A stretch of DNA of 64,000 bases from Asaia prunellae JCM 25354 (lineage in GTDB: Bacteria > Pseudomonadota > Alphaproteobacteria > Acetobacterales > Acetobacteraceae). Positions 37,811-48,360 of the stretch are shown here, one piece after another. The notes below the pieces were generated by a model. That model was not told the DNA's origin. It worked only from the letters and a program-made list of their open reading frames with translations, and did no database searches. Position 1 is the stretch's first letter, and each line of letters opens with the position of its first letter. Location: assembly GCF_000613885.1 (NCBI RefSeq), contig NZ_BAJV01000002.1, positions 186,001 to 250,000 of the forward strand. Reading direction: 5' to 3'. The position numbers and the translations under genes are program-made.

Positions 37811-38586
37811 GAAGAGTCGGGAGATCATTGACAGTTCTGGCGCAAGCCGGCCTGGACTGGATTTTTCCGCCAACCTGTCTGTGTTGTGGCGGAGAAACCA
37901 CTTCAGCTGGACTTGTTTGTGTCAGCTGTTTCCGTGCGCTTCCTGCAAATGTCCTGTTATGTTCTCATTGCGCCTTGCCGGTTCCTTCCCAGGCCTATCT
38001 GGATACACAGGGGCGCTGTGCCAAATGTGGTTCTTTGCCCAATCCGTGGAGCAGGGCTCATGCAGCCTGGCTCTATGAGGGCACTGCACGTCGACTGATC
38101 CTGCAACTCAAATATGCCGATCGACTTGATATGGTACCCTTTCTGTCACGTGCCATGATGTCTGGCGCTGCCCATATTCTCGACGGTGCCGAGTATCTTG
38201 TCCCTGTTCCCATGCATCGTTATCGCTTCTGGCATCGGCGTTTCAACCAGTCAGCCCTGCTGGCACGCTGTATTGCGCGCAAGAGGCATGGTCTCATCCT
38301 GCTGCCGGACGCCCTGATTCGTCATCGTCGCACCCCGGCCATGGCGAGGCTTGCGCGACTTCAGAGAGCGCAGGTGCTTGAAGAGGCATTCAGTGTGAGG
38401 GCGCCTCTGCATCACAGGATAGCCGGGCGGCATATTGTTCTCGTCGACGATATCTTGACCACAGGCGCCACCGCCGCCATCTGCGCTAGGCGTCTTCGGG
38501 AAGCGGGTGCGAGGCAGGTGGATCTTCTGGTAGCTGCGCGCACTGTCAGGCTTGCCGGTGAGGCCGAGCAATATTGTGAGAGTTAG
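37807..38586 (+). CDS. comF: ComF family phosphoribosyltransferase-like protein
   Basis: The 259-residue protein has an N-terminal four-plus-four cysteine zinc module (PPTCLCCGG, LVCVSCFRAL, LLCSHCALP, GRCAKCGS). A type I phosphoribosyltransferase domain follows with the PRPP loop IVLVDDILTTGATA. ComF members act in DNA uptake during transformation. comM is elsewhere in this window, so part of a competence gene set is present. Confidence 0.9.
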   Translation: MRRVGRSLTVLAQAGLDWIFPPTCLCCGGETTSAGLVCVSCFRALPANVLLCSHCALPVPSQAYLDTQGRCAKCGSLPNPWSRAHAAWLYEGTARRLILQLKYADRLDMVPFLSRAMMSGAAHILDGAEYLVPVPMHRYRFWHRRFNQSALLARCIARKRHGLILLPDALIRHRRTPAMARLARLQRAQVLEEAFSVRAPLHHRIAGRHIVLVDDILTTGATAAICARRLREAGARQVDLLVAARTVRLAGEAEQYCES

Positions 38587-38607
38587 CAGCAAGGACTGAG
38601 ACCAATC

Positions 38608-38868
38608 GTGCAGAAAATTGAAATCTATACCCAGCCAGGCTGCCCTTACTGCGTACGCGCTGTGCAGATTCTGGCATCGAAGCACGTTGTATTTGAGGAA
38701 ATCGATGCTCCGCGTGGAACGAGCGAGAGAGAAGATGCCATCCGTCGTTCCGGTGGTGCGCGTACTGTCCCGCAGATTTTTGTCGGTGATCGTGCTTTGG
38801 GGGGCTGTACTGAGCTGATGCAGCTGGATGCTACGGGTCAGCTTGACGAGATACTCGGCACGAAATGA
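38608..38868 (+). CDS. grxC: Glutaredoxin 3
   Basis: An 86-residue dithiol glutaredoxin with active site CPYC at residues 11-14, the cis-proline segment RTVPQIFV and the glutathione-binding GGCTEL. It starts with GTG at 38608. It is coupled by ATGA to the DUF1178 gene. The comF-grxC-DUF1178 order is typical of alphaproteobacteria. Confidence 0.94.
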   Translation: MQKIEIYTQPGCPYCVRAVQILASKHVVFEEIDAPRGTSEREDAIRRSGGARTVPQIFVGDRALGGCTELMQLDATGQLDEILGTK

Positions 38869-39290
38869 TCTGCTATCGGTTGCACTGCCCTGCCGGACAT
38901 GAGTTTGAAGGATGGTTTCCCAGTGGGAAGGCCTATGACCGGCAGCGTGAGACTGGTCTCGTTTCCTGTCCGCGATGTGAATCGACTGAGATCGAGAAAA
39001 GTCTCATGGCGCCTGCTGTATCACGCACCGTCGATATCGAGCGCATTACCCCCGCCGACCAGTTGCGCATGGCATTACATGCTGTACGGAAGGAGGTGGA
39101 AGCACAGTGCGATAATGTCGGTGACCGATTTGCTGTGGAAGCGTTGAAGCGTCATAATGGGCAGGATCAGGGAGAGCGCCGTTCTGAACGTGGCATCTAT
39201 GGCACGATGAGCAGCTCCGAGAGGAAAAGACTCGAAGATGAAGGCGTGGACTTTACTCCGATCCCATGGATCGACCATTCTGATTCCTGA
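38865..39290 (+). CDS. DUF1178 family protein
   Basis: A 141-residue protein with a zinc-ribbon-like N-terminus (MICYRLHCPAGHEFEGWF, LVSCPRCES) and the C-terminal RGIYGTMSSSERKRLEDEGVDF that defines DUF1178. Function unknown. The two CxxC-type pairs suggest metal binding. Confidence 0.88.
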   Translation: MICYRLHCPAGHEFEGWFPSGKAYDRQRETGLVSCPRCESTEIEKSLMAPAVSRTVDIERITPADQLRMALHAVRKEVEAQCDNVGDRFAVEALKRHNGQDQGERRSERGIYGTMSSSERKRLEDEGVDFTPIPWIDHSDS

Positions 39291-39326
39291 AAAGGGTCGG
39301 CTACGTTCCTCTCTGTTTCGGGCCTT

Positions 39327-39773
39327 GTGTGTCCTAGGAGCCTGATTCTGCTGCCAGCGTCTTCGCTGACATCTGTCCGGGCTCAGGGCGTACAGACTCC
39401 GCCTGTACCGGAAGAAGGACTGTGGCTCTCGCAGGATCACGATGGTGTGTTCCTGATCGGTCATTGTGGCGATACGCTTTGCGGAAAGCTGATCGGTATG
39501 CAGTACGATGGCCCTGTTCCCAAGGATGTGTGGGGCCGGTCACAATGTGGGCTGGTCATGTTGACCGATTTCCGCTTAAGCAAGGACGAAAACGCGTGGC
39601 AGGGGCATATTCTCGACCCGGAGACAGGGCGTACCTACGACGCCCGTATCCATGCCGAGTCTTCTGATGTGCTCAAGCTGCGCGGTTTCATTCTGGGAAT
39701 TCCCCTTTTTGGCAAGACGCAGACCTGGACCCGGTATCGGGGCACTATCGGGCCGGAATGCAAACTGCCCTGA
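39327..39773 (+). CDS. DUF2147 secreted protein
   Basis: Residues from about 30 on match DUF2147: GLWLSQDHDGVFLIGHCGDTLCGKLIGM, DPETGRTYDARI and KLRGFILGIPLFGKTQTWTR. The family is periplasmic, and the start region (SLILLPASSLTSVRA) looks like part of a signal peptide. GTG 39327 is the only nearby start in this frame. The basic start of the signal may lie in another frame just upstream (LKRVGYVPLCFG), hinting at a further indel near 39330. Confidence 0.75.
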   Translation: MCPRSLILLPASSLTSVRAQGVQTPPVPEEGLWLSQDHDGVFLIGHCGDTLCGKLIGMQYDGPVPKDVWGRSQCGLVMLTDFRLSKDENAWQGHILDPETGRTYDARIHAESSDVLKLRGFILGIPLFGKTQTWTRYRGTIGPECKLP

Positions 39774-39808
39774 GTGGGAAGGCCATCCGAGGAGCTTGAG
39801 ATCAGACC

Positions 39809-41071
39809 ATGAAGACGACCCTTTCCCGCCGCGGCTTTGCGTTGGGTACACTTGGACTGCTTGGATGCGCCACAGCGCATGCACAGGATGCCACCGATCG
39901 AACGCCAGCTGCGCCGCCACCGCCGCCCAAACCGGTTTCGAAAACGATCTGTTTCGTCGGGGGCTATACCAAGCATGCGCCTCCGGGTGGGGCTGGTAAT
40001 GGCGAGGGAATTGCTGTCTTCGAAATGGACCGTCAGAGCGGCGTTCTGACGCCGGTCACGACCTTTACGGATATTGCCAGCCCCTCCTTTATCACGCTCT
40101 CGCATGACAAGCGTTTTCTGTACGCGTTGAGCGAGATCGACGATTTCAACAAGGATGGTGATGGCTCAGTGACGGCTTTTGCCGTTGACCGGAAGACCGG
40201 TTCTCTCAAGAAGCTCAATACGGTCAGCTCCGGCGGTGCCGTTCCGGCGCATCTGAGCGTGCACCACTCCGGTCGTTATGTCCTGGTCGCCAACTATATG
40301 GGTGGTTCTGTCGGCGTGCTGCCGATCCGTCCTGACGGTTCTCTGGGTCCCGCTACCGACGTTGTTCACAATACCGGTCCGCGCCAGCCCGAACGTGCAG
40401 CAGATAACCCGCAGGGTAATTTTGCCGTTTCGGATCATTCCGGATCCCACCCTCACATGATCCAGAGCGATCCGAGCGGGAAATTCGTGATCGCCGATGA
40501 TGCCGGGCTTGATCGGGTTTATGTCTGGACGCTGAATCTGCAAACGGGCAAGCTCGTGCCGGCCAAGGTGCCGTACTACGATATGACTCCGGGCAGCGCA
40601 CCGCGCCACTTCCAGTTCAATCGCTCCGGCAAGTTGATGTACAATCTCTGCGAGCAGGATTCGAAGATCGTTGTCAGCGCCTTCGATCCGCAGACGGGTG
40701 CCATCAACAACCTTCAGTCGGTCAGTACGGTTACGTCACATTTCCGTGGCAGCACGCTGGCGGCTGAAATTCTGATCTCGGCCGATGATCGCTTTGTCTA
40801 TGCGTCGAACCGTCTTGGTGACTCTCTTGCAGTGTTCAAGGTTGGCGAGGATGGTACGCTTACGTTGCAGGACGAAGCGTGGATGCATGCCGATTACGGT
40901 CGCGCCATGATGTTCGATCCATCAGGTAACTTCCTCTTCTGTGCCAATCAGCGCAGCGACGCTGTAACGTCGTTCCGTGTCGACAAGGCGAGCGGCCAGC
41001 TGGGCTTTACAGAGAATTTTACGCCGGTTGGCAGTCCGACCACCTTTGCCTTCATGGACACTGAGGTCTGA
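39809..41071 (+). CDS. Secreted seven-bladed beta-propeller lactonase
   Basis: A 420-residue 6-phosphogluconolactonase-type (YbhE/Pgl) propeller with repeated blades such as DPSGKFVIADDAGLDRVYVW and SADDRFVYASNRLGDSLAVF, and the family-typical HVHMI-like stretch as HPHMIQ. The N-terminus has a twin-arginine motif SRRGFALG followed by LLGC, so export by Tat with possible lipid attachment is predicted. Because it is exported, a periplasmic sugar-lactone role fits better than the cytosolic pentose-phosphate step. Confidence 0.82.
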   Translation: MKTTLSRRGFALGTLGLLGCATAHAQDATDRTPAAPPPPPKPVSKTICFVGGYTKHAPPGGAGNGEGIAVFEMDRQSGVLTPVTTFTDIASPSFITLSHDKRFLYALSEIDDFNKDGDGSVTAFAVDRKTGSLKKLNTVSSGGAVPAHLSVHHSGRYVLVANYMGGSVGVLPIRPDGSLGPATDVVHNTGPRQPERAADNPQGNFAVSDHSGSHPHMIQSDPSGKFVIADDAGLDRVYVWTLNLQTGKLVPAKVPYYDMTPGSAPRHFQFNRSGKLMYNLCEQDSKIVVSAFDPQTGAINNLQSVSTVTSHFRGSTLAAEILISADDRFVYASNRLGDSLAVFKVGEDGTLTLQDEAWMHADYGRAMMFDPSGNFLFCANQRSDAVTSFRVDKASGQLGFTENFTPVGSPTTFAFMDTEV

Positions 41072-41078
41072 AGCCGAA

Positions 41079-41109
41079 GGAGGCAGGCGGGAATTCTCTG
41101 CTTGCCTCC
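41079..41109. terminator. Hairpin between lactonase and ubiG
   Basis: GGAGGCAGGC pairs with GCTTGCCTCC (one G-U) around an 11-base loop, between convergent genes. There is no U-run. Confidence 0.5.
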
Positions 41110-41157
41110 CCGCGTCACACTGACCGGGTGCTTCTTTTGCAGAAGCAAGCCGGATTA

Positions 41158-41887
41158 TCAGTCGCGAACGAACATGGTGATATAGTTGATGCTGGTATCA
41201 CGTGTGATACGCCAATGCATCGGACGATAGCTCATTCCCGCGACATCTATCATCCGCAAACCGACAGCACGTCCCATCTGATGCAATTCGTCCGGTTTGA
41301 TGAACTTCTTCCAGTCATGCGTACCGATCGGCAAGAGACGTGCGATATACTCTGCGCCGATCTTGCTACTGCCAGTGAGCGCAATGTGCGGTTAAGAGTC
41401 GAGACGGCTATCAATCCGCCTGGCCGTGTCAGGGAGCGGAGTAGTGCCAGAAACGCCTGCGGGTCGTTGACGTGTTCGATGACTTCGAGCACCGAAATGG
41501 CATCAAAGCTCTGCTCCTCACGCACCAGTTCTTCGGCACTGCTCTTGCGATAGGTCAGTCTGCCTGATCCTAGTGGTAAGGGGGAGGCCGCAAGATGGGC
41601 TTCTGCTGCGCGGATGCCTTCCGGAGAGGCATCGAGCCCAAGTACGTCATGGCCCATTCGGGCAAAGGCTTCACTGGCAAGGCCGGCACCGCAGCCGATA
41701 TCGAGGAGAGAGAGGGTGCCCCCCTCAGGCCTTCGAGGCGTCTGAGATGCGCATCGACCACTGCGTCCGCATGGGGTTCATGTCATGCAGGGGCTTCATG
41801 GGCTTTCGGGTCCCACCAGGTCGCGGCCAGCTGATCAAAATGGGCGATCTCGCGATCAGAAACGGAAGAGGCGGCGTTATCTGGCAT
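41158..41887 (-). CDS. ubiG: Ubiquinone biosynthesis O-methyltransferase, frame broken four times
   Basis: UbiG performs both O-methylations in ubiquinone synthesis. Read across four breaks, the protein is continuous: MPDNAASSVSDREIAHFDQL and WWDPK; then PMKPLHDMNPMRTQW; then VDAHLRRLEGLRG; then the SAM site LSLLDIGCGAGLASEAFARMG through RPGGLIAVSTLNRTLRSLAVA; and last KIGAEYIARLLPIGTHDW to INYITMFVRD. Breaks lie near 41802 (net two bases), 41759, 41721 (six-G run in the coding strand) and 41367. Ubiquinone is central to quinone-linked oxidation in these bacteria, so real loss is unlikely. Confidence 0.88.
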
Positions 41888-42061
41888 TATGGTTCCACAA
41901 AAAAACAGAAATGAGTCCGTTTTACCAGAGTATCTGGACGGCGCGAGCTGGACTTAGTATGTGACCGGCCTTTCCTTGCGCAACATCGCAGGCTGGAAAA
42001 TCCGATCCAGGCGCTCTGTGATTGACCGCTTTCTGCTACGTACGGAGCCAGGTGCACCATT

Positions 42062-43308
42062 ATGACGTCATCAGACCAGCGCCCGACCCGGATCGTCATG
42101 AAGTTCGGTGGAACCTCAGTGGCTGATCTGGACCGCATACGCGCCGTTGCCGAACGTGTCCGTATTGAGCGCAACAAGGGGCATCAGGTTGCCGTGGTTG
42201 TTTCTGCCATGGCCGGCGTAACCAATCAGATGGTGGGGTATGTGCAGGCGCTCGACCCCATGGCCGACGCACGCGAATATGATTCTGTCGTGGCCAGTGG
42301 CGAACAGGTAACGAGTGGTCTGACAGCTATTGCACTTCAGACACTGGGCGTACCTTCCCGCTCGTGGCAAGGCTGGCAGATTCCTTTTCGCACTGATGAT
42401 GCTCACGGCAAGGCCCGTATCGGCGATGTGGAAGGGGCAGCGCTGATCGCGTGCATGGAACGGGGAGAGGTGCCGGTAATTGCCGGATTCCAAGGCGTGG
42501 CCCCCGGCGAGCGCATCAGCACACTTGGACGCGGCGGATCCGATACGTCTGCCGTTGCCGTAGCTGCGGCTATCAAGCAGACCGATGTGATATCTATACC
42601 GACGTCGATGGCATCTACACCACCGATCCGCGTATCGTGAAAAAAGCCAGAAAGCTGGATCGCATCACTTTTGAGGAGATGCTGGAGCTGGCTTCGGTAG
42701 GCGCCAAGGTACTCCAGACCCGTTCGGTCGGGCTGGCGATGAAAGAAAAAGTGCGCGTACGCGTATTGTCAAGTTTCGAGCCCGAGACGGAACTCTCTGG
42801 CTCACTGGTGGTGGATGAGGACGAGATGATGGAAAAGGAACTGGTCACGGGGATCGCCTATTCCCTGGATGAGGCGAAGATCTCGGTGAGCCGCATTCCG
42901 GATCGTCCGGGCATCGCCGCCGCTATTTTCAGCCCGTTGACCGCAGCGCGTGTGAATGTGGACATGATCGTCCAGAGCGTTGGCTCTGACGGATCAACCA
43001 ACATGACGTTTACTGTGCCAAAAGGCGATCAGGCCCGCGCACTTGCCGCTCTCGAAGCCGCGCGCAAGGACATCCAGTATGGTGAGATCCATACGGCAAA
43101 TGACGTTGTAAAGATCAGTGTTGTAGGCATCGGCATGCGTTCTCATTCCGGCATGGCGAGCACGATGTTCCAGACCCTGGCAGAGCGTGGCATCAATGTT
43201 CAGGTCATCTCGACCAGCGAGATCAAGATCTCGGTGCTGATCGATGCGGAATACATGGAGCTGGCCATGCGCGCATTGCATACGGCCTATGGGCTGGACG
43301 GGGAATGA
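42062..43308 (+). CDS. lysC: Aspartokinase, frame broken once
   Basis: LysC phosphorylates aspartate, the entry to lysine, threonine and methionine. The kinase domain begins [16 protein letters not shown] and has [19 protein letters not shown]. The second frame continues [21 protein letters not shown] into two ACT domains ([35 protein letters not shown]) that give feedback control. One G is missing near 42576 (AAGgCA). About 415 residues when joined. It overlaps the next gene by ATGA. Confidence 0.94.
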
Positions 43309-44387
43309 GCATGACCGATCTCGATCATAACCGCCAGCAAGCGCGTGCGACCCTCGATCGTCTCTGGGCGCCAGGCTGCCAATTTCTTGGTACGCCAACC
43401 GCCATTCTGGGCGGTGCCATGTCCTGGGTGAGTGAGCGCAATCTTGTCTCGGCAATTTCGAATGCCGGCGGATTTGGTGTGATTGCCTGCGGCGCCATGA
43501 TGCCCGATCGTCTGGCCGAGGAGATCGCAGCGACCCAGGCTCTGACTGACAAGCCCTTTGGCGTGAATCTCATCACCATGCACCCCGAGCTGGATCGTCT
43601 GGTGGATGTCTGTCTGGAACTCAAGGTCGGACATATCGTCCTTGCCGGTGGTGTTCCCGGTGCAGCAACGATCAGGCAGGTGCGTGACGGTGGTGCAAAG
43701 GCCATTGGCTTTGCACCGGCATTGGCGCTTGGCAAACGTCTGGTGAAACAGGGTATCGAAGCGCTGGTTATCGAAGGGTCGGAAGCCGGGGGTCATGTCG
43801 GTCCGGTTTCGCTCAACGTGCTTGCGCAGGAAATCCTGCCGCATATCCATGATGTACCTGTTTTTGTTGCTGGTGGTCTGGCGCGTGGTGATGCGGTGCT
43901 GGGCTATCTGGAGCAGGGGGCATCGGGTGCGCAGCTCGGCACTCTTTTCGCGGCCAGCAGCGAAAGCATCGCGCATGACGCTTTCAAAAAGGCTTTTGTG
44001 CGTGCCTCTGCCCGTGACGCGGTGACCTCCAACCAGATTGATGAGCGCTTCCCGGTCATTCCTGTGCGTGGTCTCAATAACGCGGGAACGCGTCGTTTCA
44101 TGGCCCATCAGGCGGCGACACTGGCACGTTTCACCTCAGGAGAGCTGAGCAAGGAAGAGGCGCAGCTCGAGATAGAGCATTTCTGGGCAGGAGCCCTGCG
44201 TCGTGCAGTGATCGAGGGAGATGTGGAAGAGGGCTCGGTGATGGCCGGTCAGTCTGTGGGGATGGTCAAGGCCGTTCGTCCTGTGGCTGATATCCTGCAT
44301 GATCTGGTAGAGCAGGCGGTTGATGCTCTGGTTGCAAGAGAGGCGCGTACCGGGCATCCTTGCTCTTCTGAGATCGCAGTCGGGTAA
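43305..44387 (+). CDS. Nitronate monooxygenase (NPD) family flavoprotein
   Basis: A 360-residue FMN-binding TIM barrel with GGFGVIACGAMMPDRL, FGVNLITMHPEL, the conserved His segment VIEGSEAGGHVG and the FMN phosphate loop VAGGLARGDAVLGYLEQGASGAQLGTLF. Members oxidise alkyl nitronates or act as enoyl reductases; the true substrate is not clear. The position right after lysC with an ATGA overlap is conserved in related bacteria. Confidence 0.85.
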   Translation: MSMTDLDHNRQQARATLDRLWAPGCQFLGTPTAILGGAMSWVSERNLVSAISNAGGFGVIACGAMMPDRLAEEIAATQALTDKPFGVNLITMHPELDRLVDVCLELKVGHIVLAGGVPGAATIRQVRDGGAKAIGFAPALALGKRLVKQGIEALVIEGSEAGGHVGPVSLNVLAQEILPHIHDVPVFVAGGLARGDAVLGYLEQGASGAQLGTLFAASSESIAHDAFKKAFVRASARDAVTSNQIDERFPVIPVRGLNNAGTRRFMAHQAATLARFTSGELSKEEAQLEIEHFWAGALRRAVIEGDVEEGSVMAGQSVGMVKAVRPVADILHDLVEQAVDALVAREARTGHPCSSEIAVG

Positions 44388-44389
44388 TC

Positions 44390-45702
44390 ATGCCAGAGAA
44401 GACGACAGACAGTATCCCGGGGTGGCAGAGTGGTAGTGGCCAGGGCGCACGCGACCTAGGGAATGACCTGCGCGCCAGACGCGAGGAGCTTGGCTGGGCT
44501 TTGTCTGATGTCGCAAACTGGCTGCGCATCCGCGAAACCTATCTTCTTGCCCTGGAAGAGGGAGATACGGGTGTTTTTCCGGGAAGCGCCTATGCGCTCG
44601 GCTTTCTGCGCAGCTATGCCCATGCGCTCGGCATGGATCCGGATCACGCTGTTGCACGATTCCGTCAGGACACGCGCGGCGCGCTTGATCGAAAGCCGGA
44701 GCTGAGCTTTCCGGAACCTGTTTCCGAGCGAGGGGTACCTGTCGGTCTTTGGGTTGGAGCAGGACTGGCCGTTCTGGTTGGCACCTATATCGGCTATTAT
44801 CATTTCTTTGGCGCAGATCCGGCACCGACCCATCAGATGCCACCAGTGGCCGAGATCATGCCGGGTGTGACCCAGCATGGTACACCTTCGCCACAGATTG
44901 CGGCCGTGATGCCTGATCGCGGGTTGGCGCCATCGCCCCAGACTGCACCGGCTCCGGTACAGGTACAACACCGCCTTTGCCATCCACGGAAGGCGTCGAG
45001 CCCACCAGGAATCAGCCAGTGTCTCCGGCATCTGCCGGTGTGACCGGGGCAGGAAATGGTGCAACATCGCCCTCTCTGGCGCAGCCTGATCAGGCTGCGC
45101 TCTCACCGCCTGCAGTCACGCCGCAACCGGAAACAGCTCAATCCTCCCTGCCGATAACGACCAGACCGGAACCCCCGGGCGCAAACTCCACGGCTACAGA
45201 AACGCCGCCAGTATCCCCGGCTGCCGCAAACATGATTGTCCTGCATGCCGCTGCAGATGCCTGGGTGTCGATCAGGGACAAGACAGGAGCGATCGTCCTG
45301 AGCCGCGTGCTGAAAGCTGGCGAGACTTGGCAGGGAGCAGAAGATGCCGGCCCCTATCGCATGACGCTTGGCAATGCCGGTGGACTGTCCCTGAGCGCAG
45401 GCGACGTGACAACGGCGGCGCTCGGGCGAGTGGGCGCCGTGCGGCGTGGTCTGGTCGTTACGGCAGAGGCTATTCGCAATGGCCAGCTCGGACAGGAGAC
45501 GGGAGCAGCAGGCACGGCTATGCCAGCAGCAGCTCCTGCTCCCAATAGAGGGGTAGTCTCTCCGGACACAGGATCGGGACAGAATGCTTCGCCAACCTTG
45601 AAAAAGCCGCCAATCGTTCCAAAAATGACGACAACAGGACATGAGTCGGAAACCGACCGTCTGAATGCGCGCCAGCTGGAACAAACGGCGCAGCCGCGCT
45701 AA
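44390..45702 (+). CDS. rodZ: RodZ-like HTH protein with C-terminal DUF4115, frame broken once
   Basis: RodZ links MreB filaments to the cell-wall elongation machine. Seen: a cytoplasmic helix-turn-helix (LGNDLRARREELGWALSDVANWLRIRETYLLALEEGD), one membrane helix (VGLWVGAGLAVLVGTYIGYY near 125), a long Pro/Ala/Gln-rich periplasmic linker, and the DUF4115 beta domain (AADAWVSIRDKTGAIVLSRVLKAGE and TLGNAGGLSLSAG). The break near 44966 is in the linker and is cured by one base. rodZ-ispG order is common in alphaproteobacteria. Confidence 0.87.
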
Positions 45703-45948
45703 AGCCTCATCCATACCGGAATTCTACTCCCGGTTGGTCCAAGAGGACTGGGAAACGACTAAGGAGGCACGGTCACTGATCGACAGCGGTCAGACACGGC
45801 TTCAACAAATCGGGCAGGGTGCTTCATCAGGAAGTGCACTGGTCAGCATGACACAGACAGGGGGGTGCGACATGGAACCGGGTTTCCGACGCTTTCCCCC
45901 GGAAACCGGAACTGAACTGGCTTCGGTTTCCGTTACGGAGACGAGATT

Positions 45949-47109
45949 ATGAGCGGATATCGCCCCTACCAGTATATCGAACGTCGCAAATCCCGTCAGA
46001 TTCATGTTGGCAAGGTGGCTGTCGGCGGCGATGCCCCGATTTCGGTCCAGACCATGACCAACACGCTTACTTCCGATGCGAAAGCGACGATCGAGCAAAT
46101 CCGTCTTTCCGAAATTGCAGGCGTGGATATCGTGCGCGTCTCCTGTCCTGACGAGGAAAGCACGGCAGCCCTTGCCGAGATCGTGCGTGAAGTGAATGTG
46201 CCGATCGTGGCCGACATCCATTTTCACTACAAGCGTGCCATCGAAGCAGCAAAGGCCGGTGCAGCCTGTCTGCGTATCAATCCGGGCAATATCGGCAGTG
46301 CCGAACGCGTGCGTGAGGTCGTGAATGCAGCTCGCGATTATGGGTGTTCCATCCGTATCGGGGTGAATGCCGGCTCCCTCGAAAAGCATCTGCTTGAGAA
46401 ATACGGTGAGCCCAACCCTGATGCGCTCGTTGAAAGCGCCCTCGAGCATGCCAAGATCCTGCAGGATCATGACTTTCACGAGTTCAAGATCAGCGTGAAA
46501 GCTTCGGACGTGTTCATGGCTGTCGCAGCCTATCAGCAGCTTGCCGAAGTGTGCGACCATCCGCTGCACATCGGCATTACCGAAGCCGGGTCGAAGCGTG
46601 CTGGTACCGTGAAGTCGTCGATCGGACTGGGCAATCTGCTCTGGGCCGGTGTGGGCGATACCATGCGTGTCTCGCTTTCCGCCCCTCCGGAAGAGGAAGT
46701 GCTGGTTGGCTGGGACATCCTCAAATCGCTTGGTCTGCGCCATCGCGGTGTGAAGATCATTTCCTGTCCCTCCTGTGCGCGTCAGGGCTTCAATGTGGTC
46801 GAAACGGTACAGACCCTGGAAGACCGCCTGCAGCACATCAAGACGCCGCTGACGCTTTCAATCATCGGCTGCGTGGTGAATGGTCCGGGCGAGGCGCTGA
46901 TGACCGATCTGGGTGTGACCGGTGGTGGCGCTGGGCGTCACATGGTCTATTCGGCCGGCAAGCAGGATCATCGTCTGAACGAAGGTCAGGACATGATCGA
47001 GCATATTATCGATCTGGTTGAAGAGCGTGTGGCCAGGATCGAGGCTGAGAAGGCCGAGCAGGAAGCTGCCCAGCAGGCTGAAGCGGCTCTCGCGACGGCA
47101 GGCGTCTGA
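45949..47109 (+). CDS. ispG: 4-hydroxy-3-methylbut-2-enyl diphosphate synthase (flavodoxin)
   Basis: IspG makes HMBPP in the MEP isoprenoid pathway. The 386-residue protein has the TIM-barrel start [27 protein letters not shown]. The [4Fe-4S] cysteines lie in [10 protein letters not shown] and [12 protein letters not shown]. The tail is Ala/Glu-rich. It is followed 4 bases later by hisS. Isoprenoid output also feeds carotenoids, the precursors of retinal for rhodopsins, though no carotenoid gene is visible here. Confidence 0.95.
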   Translation: MSGYRPYQYIERRKSRQIHVGKVAVGGDAPISVQTMTNTLTSDAKATIEQIRLSEIAGVDIVRVSCPDEESTAALAEIVREVNVPIVADIHFHYKRAIEAAKAGAACLRINPGNIGSAERVREVVNAARDYGCSIRIGVNAGSLEKHLLEKYGEPNPDALVESALEHAKILQDHDFHEFKISVKASDVFMAVAAYQQLAEVCDHPLHIGITEAGSKRAGTVKSSIGLGNLLWAGVGDTMRVSLSAPPEEEVLVGWDILKSLGLRHRGVKIISCPSCARQGFNVVETVQTLEDRLQHIKTPLTLSIIGCVVNGPGEALMTDLGVTGGGAGRHMVYSAGKQDHRLNEGQDMIEHIIDLVEERVARIEAEKAEQEAAQQAEAALATAGV

Positions 47110-47113
47110 GGTC

Positions 47114-48358
47114 ATGAACCAGTTGCAGCCGGTTCGTGGTACGCATGATCTGATTGGTGACACGGCGCGCCGTCACGCCCATGTAGTTGAAACGGCGCGT
47201 GAGATAACGCGTCGCTATGGCTATGAGGAATGGTCCACGCCCATTTTTGAAGATACGCGTGTCTTCTCCCGTACGCTGGGCGATACCTCCGATGTCGTTA
47301 CAAAGGAGATGTACACATTCGAGGACAGGGGAGGTGACAGCCTGACCCTGCGTCCCGAAGGTACGGCCGCTATCTGCCGGGCTTTTGTCACGAACGGACT
47401 GACGCAGGCGTTGCCGCAGCGCGTGTTCTATAACGGGCCGATGTTCCGCTATGAACGCCCGCAAAAGGGACGCTTTCGTCAGTTTCATCAGATTGGTGCC
47501 GAGCTGCTGGGTGCCTCCGATCCCCTGATGGATGCCGAGACTATTGCCATGGCCCAGACTATTCTCAAGGCTCTGGGTCTGGGTGATGCTGTAACGCTCG
47601 AAATCAATACACTTGGTGATCTGGAAAGTCGTCAGGCCTGGCGCGAGGCGCTGGTTTCCTACTTCCAGTCTCATGCCGAATTGCTCTCGGAAGAGAGCCG
47701 CGCGCGACTTGAAGCCAATCCGCTGCGTATTCTGGATAGTAAATCCGCCCAGGACAGGGCTCTCCTGAGTGACGCTCCAAAATTCGGAGCCTATCTGAAT
47801 GAGGCTTCACGCACCTTCTGGGACGATCTGCGTCGCAAGCTCGATCTCTTCGGGGTCGCTTTTGTAGAGAACCCGCATATCGTGCGTGGTCTGGATTACT
47901 ACAGCCATACGGCTTTTGAGTTCGTTACTGATCGTCTTGGGGCGCAGGGAACAGTTCTGGCAGGTGGCCGCTATGAAGGGCTCGTAGCGCAGATGGGTGG
48001 GCCTGCGACACCGGCAATTGGCTGGGCTGGCGGAATAGAGCGTCTGGCCCTTCTGATTGACGGCGCTCCGGAGCAGGTTCGTCCGGTTGCGGTCCTTCCC
48101 ACAGGGGAGTCCACACTTCCCGCTGCAATTGCGGCCGTGCAGGCGTTGCGTGGTGCCGGGCTGGCTGCAGAACTGGAAACACGCTCATCGCTCAAGAAGC
48201 GTATGGAACGCGTGGTCAAGTCAGGAGCCGCTCATATGGTTCTGGTTGGCGAGGATGAAATGACTCGTGGTGCCGTCACCGTACGCGATCTTGGCAAGCG
48301 CGAGCAGATCGAGGTCGCCCTCACGTCTCTCGCGGATCATTTCCTGAAAGCTGTCTGA
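47114..48358 (+). CDS. hisS: Histidyl-tRNA synthetase
   Basis: A class II synthetase of 414 residues with motif 1 near [12 protein letters not shown], motif 2 [21 protein letters not shown], the histidine-specific [14 protein letters not shown] and motif 3 GGIERLALL. The C-terminal anticodon domain follows. ATG 47114 is chosen from the conserved QPVRGTHD start. It is two bases ahead of prfA. Confidence 0.96.
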   Translation: MNQLQPVRGTHDLIGDTARRHAHVVETAREITRRYGYEEWSTPIFEDTRVFSRTLGDTSDVVTKEMYTFEDRGGDSLTLRPEGTAAICRAFVTNGLTQALPQRVFYNGPMFRYERPQKGRFRQFHQIGAELLGASDPLMDAETIAMAQTILKALGLGDAVTLEINTLGDLESRQAWREALVSYFQSHAELLSEESRARLEANPLRILDSKSAQDRALLSDAPKFGAYLNEASRTFWDDLRRKLDLFGVAFVENPHIVRGLDYYSHTAFEFVTDRLGAQGTVLAGGRYEGLVAQMGGPATPAIGWAGGIERLALLIDGAPEQVRPVAVLPTGESTLPAAIAAVQALRGAGLAAELETRSSLKKRMERVVKSGAAHMVLVGEDEMTRGAVTVRDLGKREQIEVALTSLADHFLKAV

Positions 48359-48360
48359 AC

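Noticed and set aside
43287-44108. 273-codon reverse frame opposite the NPD gene
   Set aside because: It is antisense to a conserved flavoprotein and shows no family motif.
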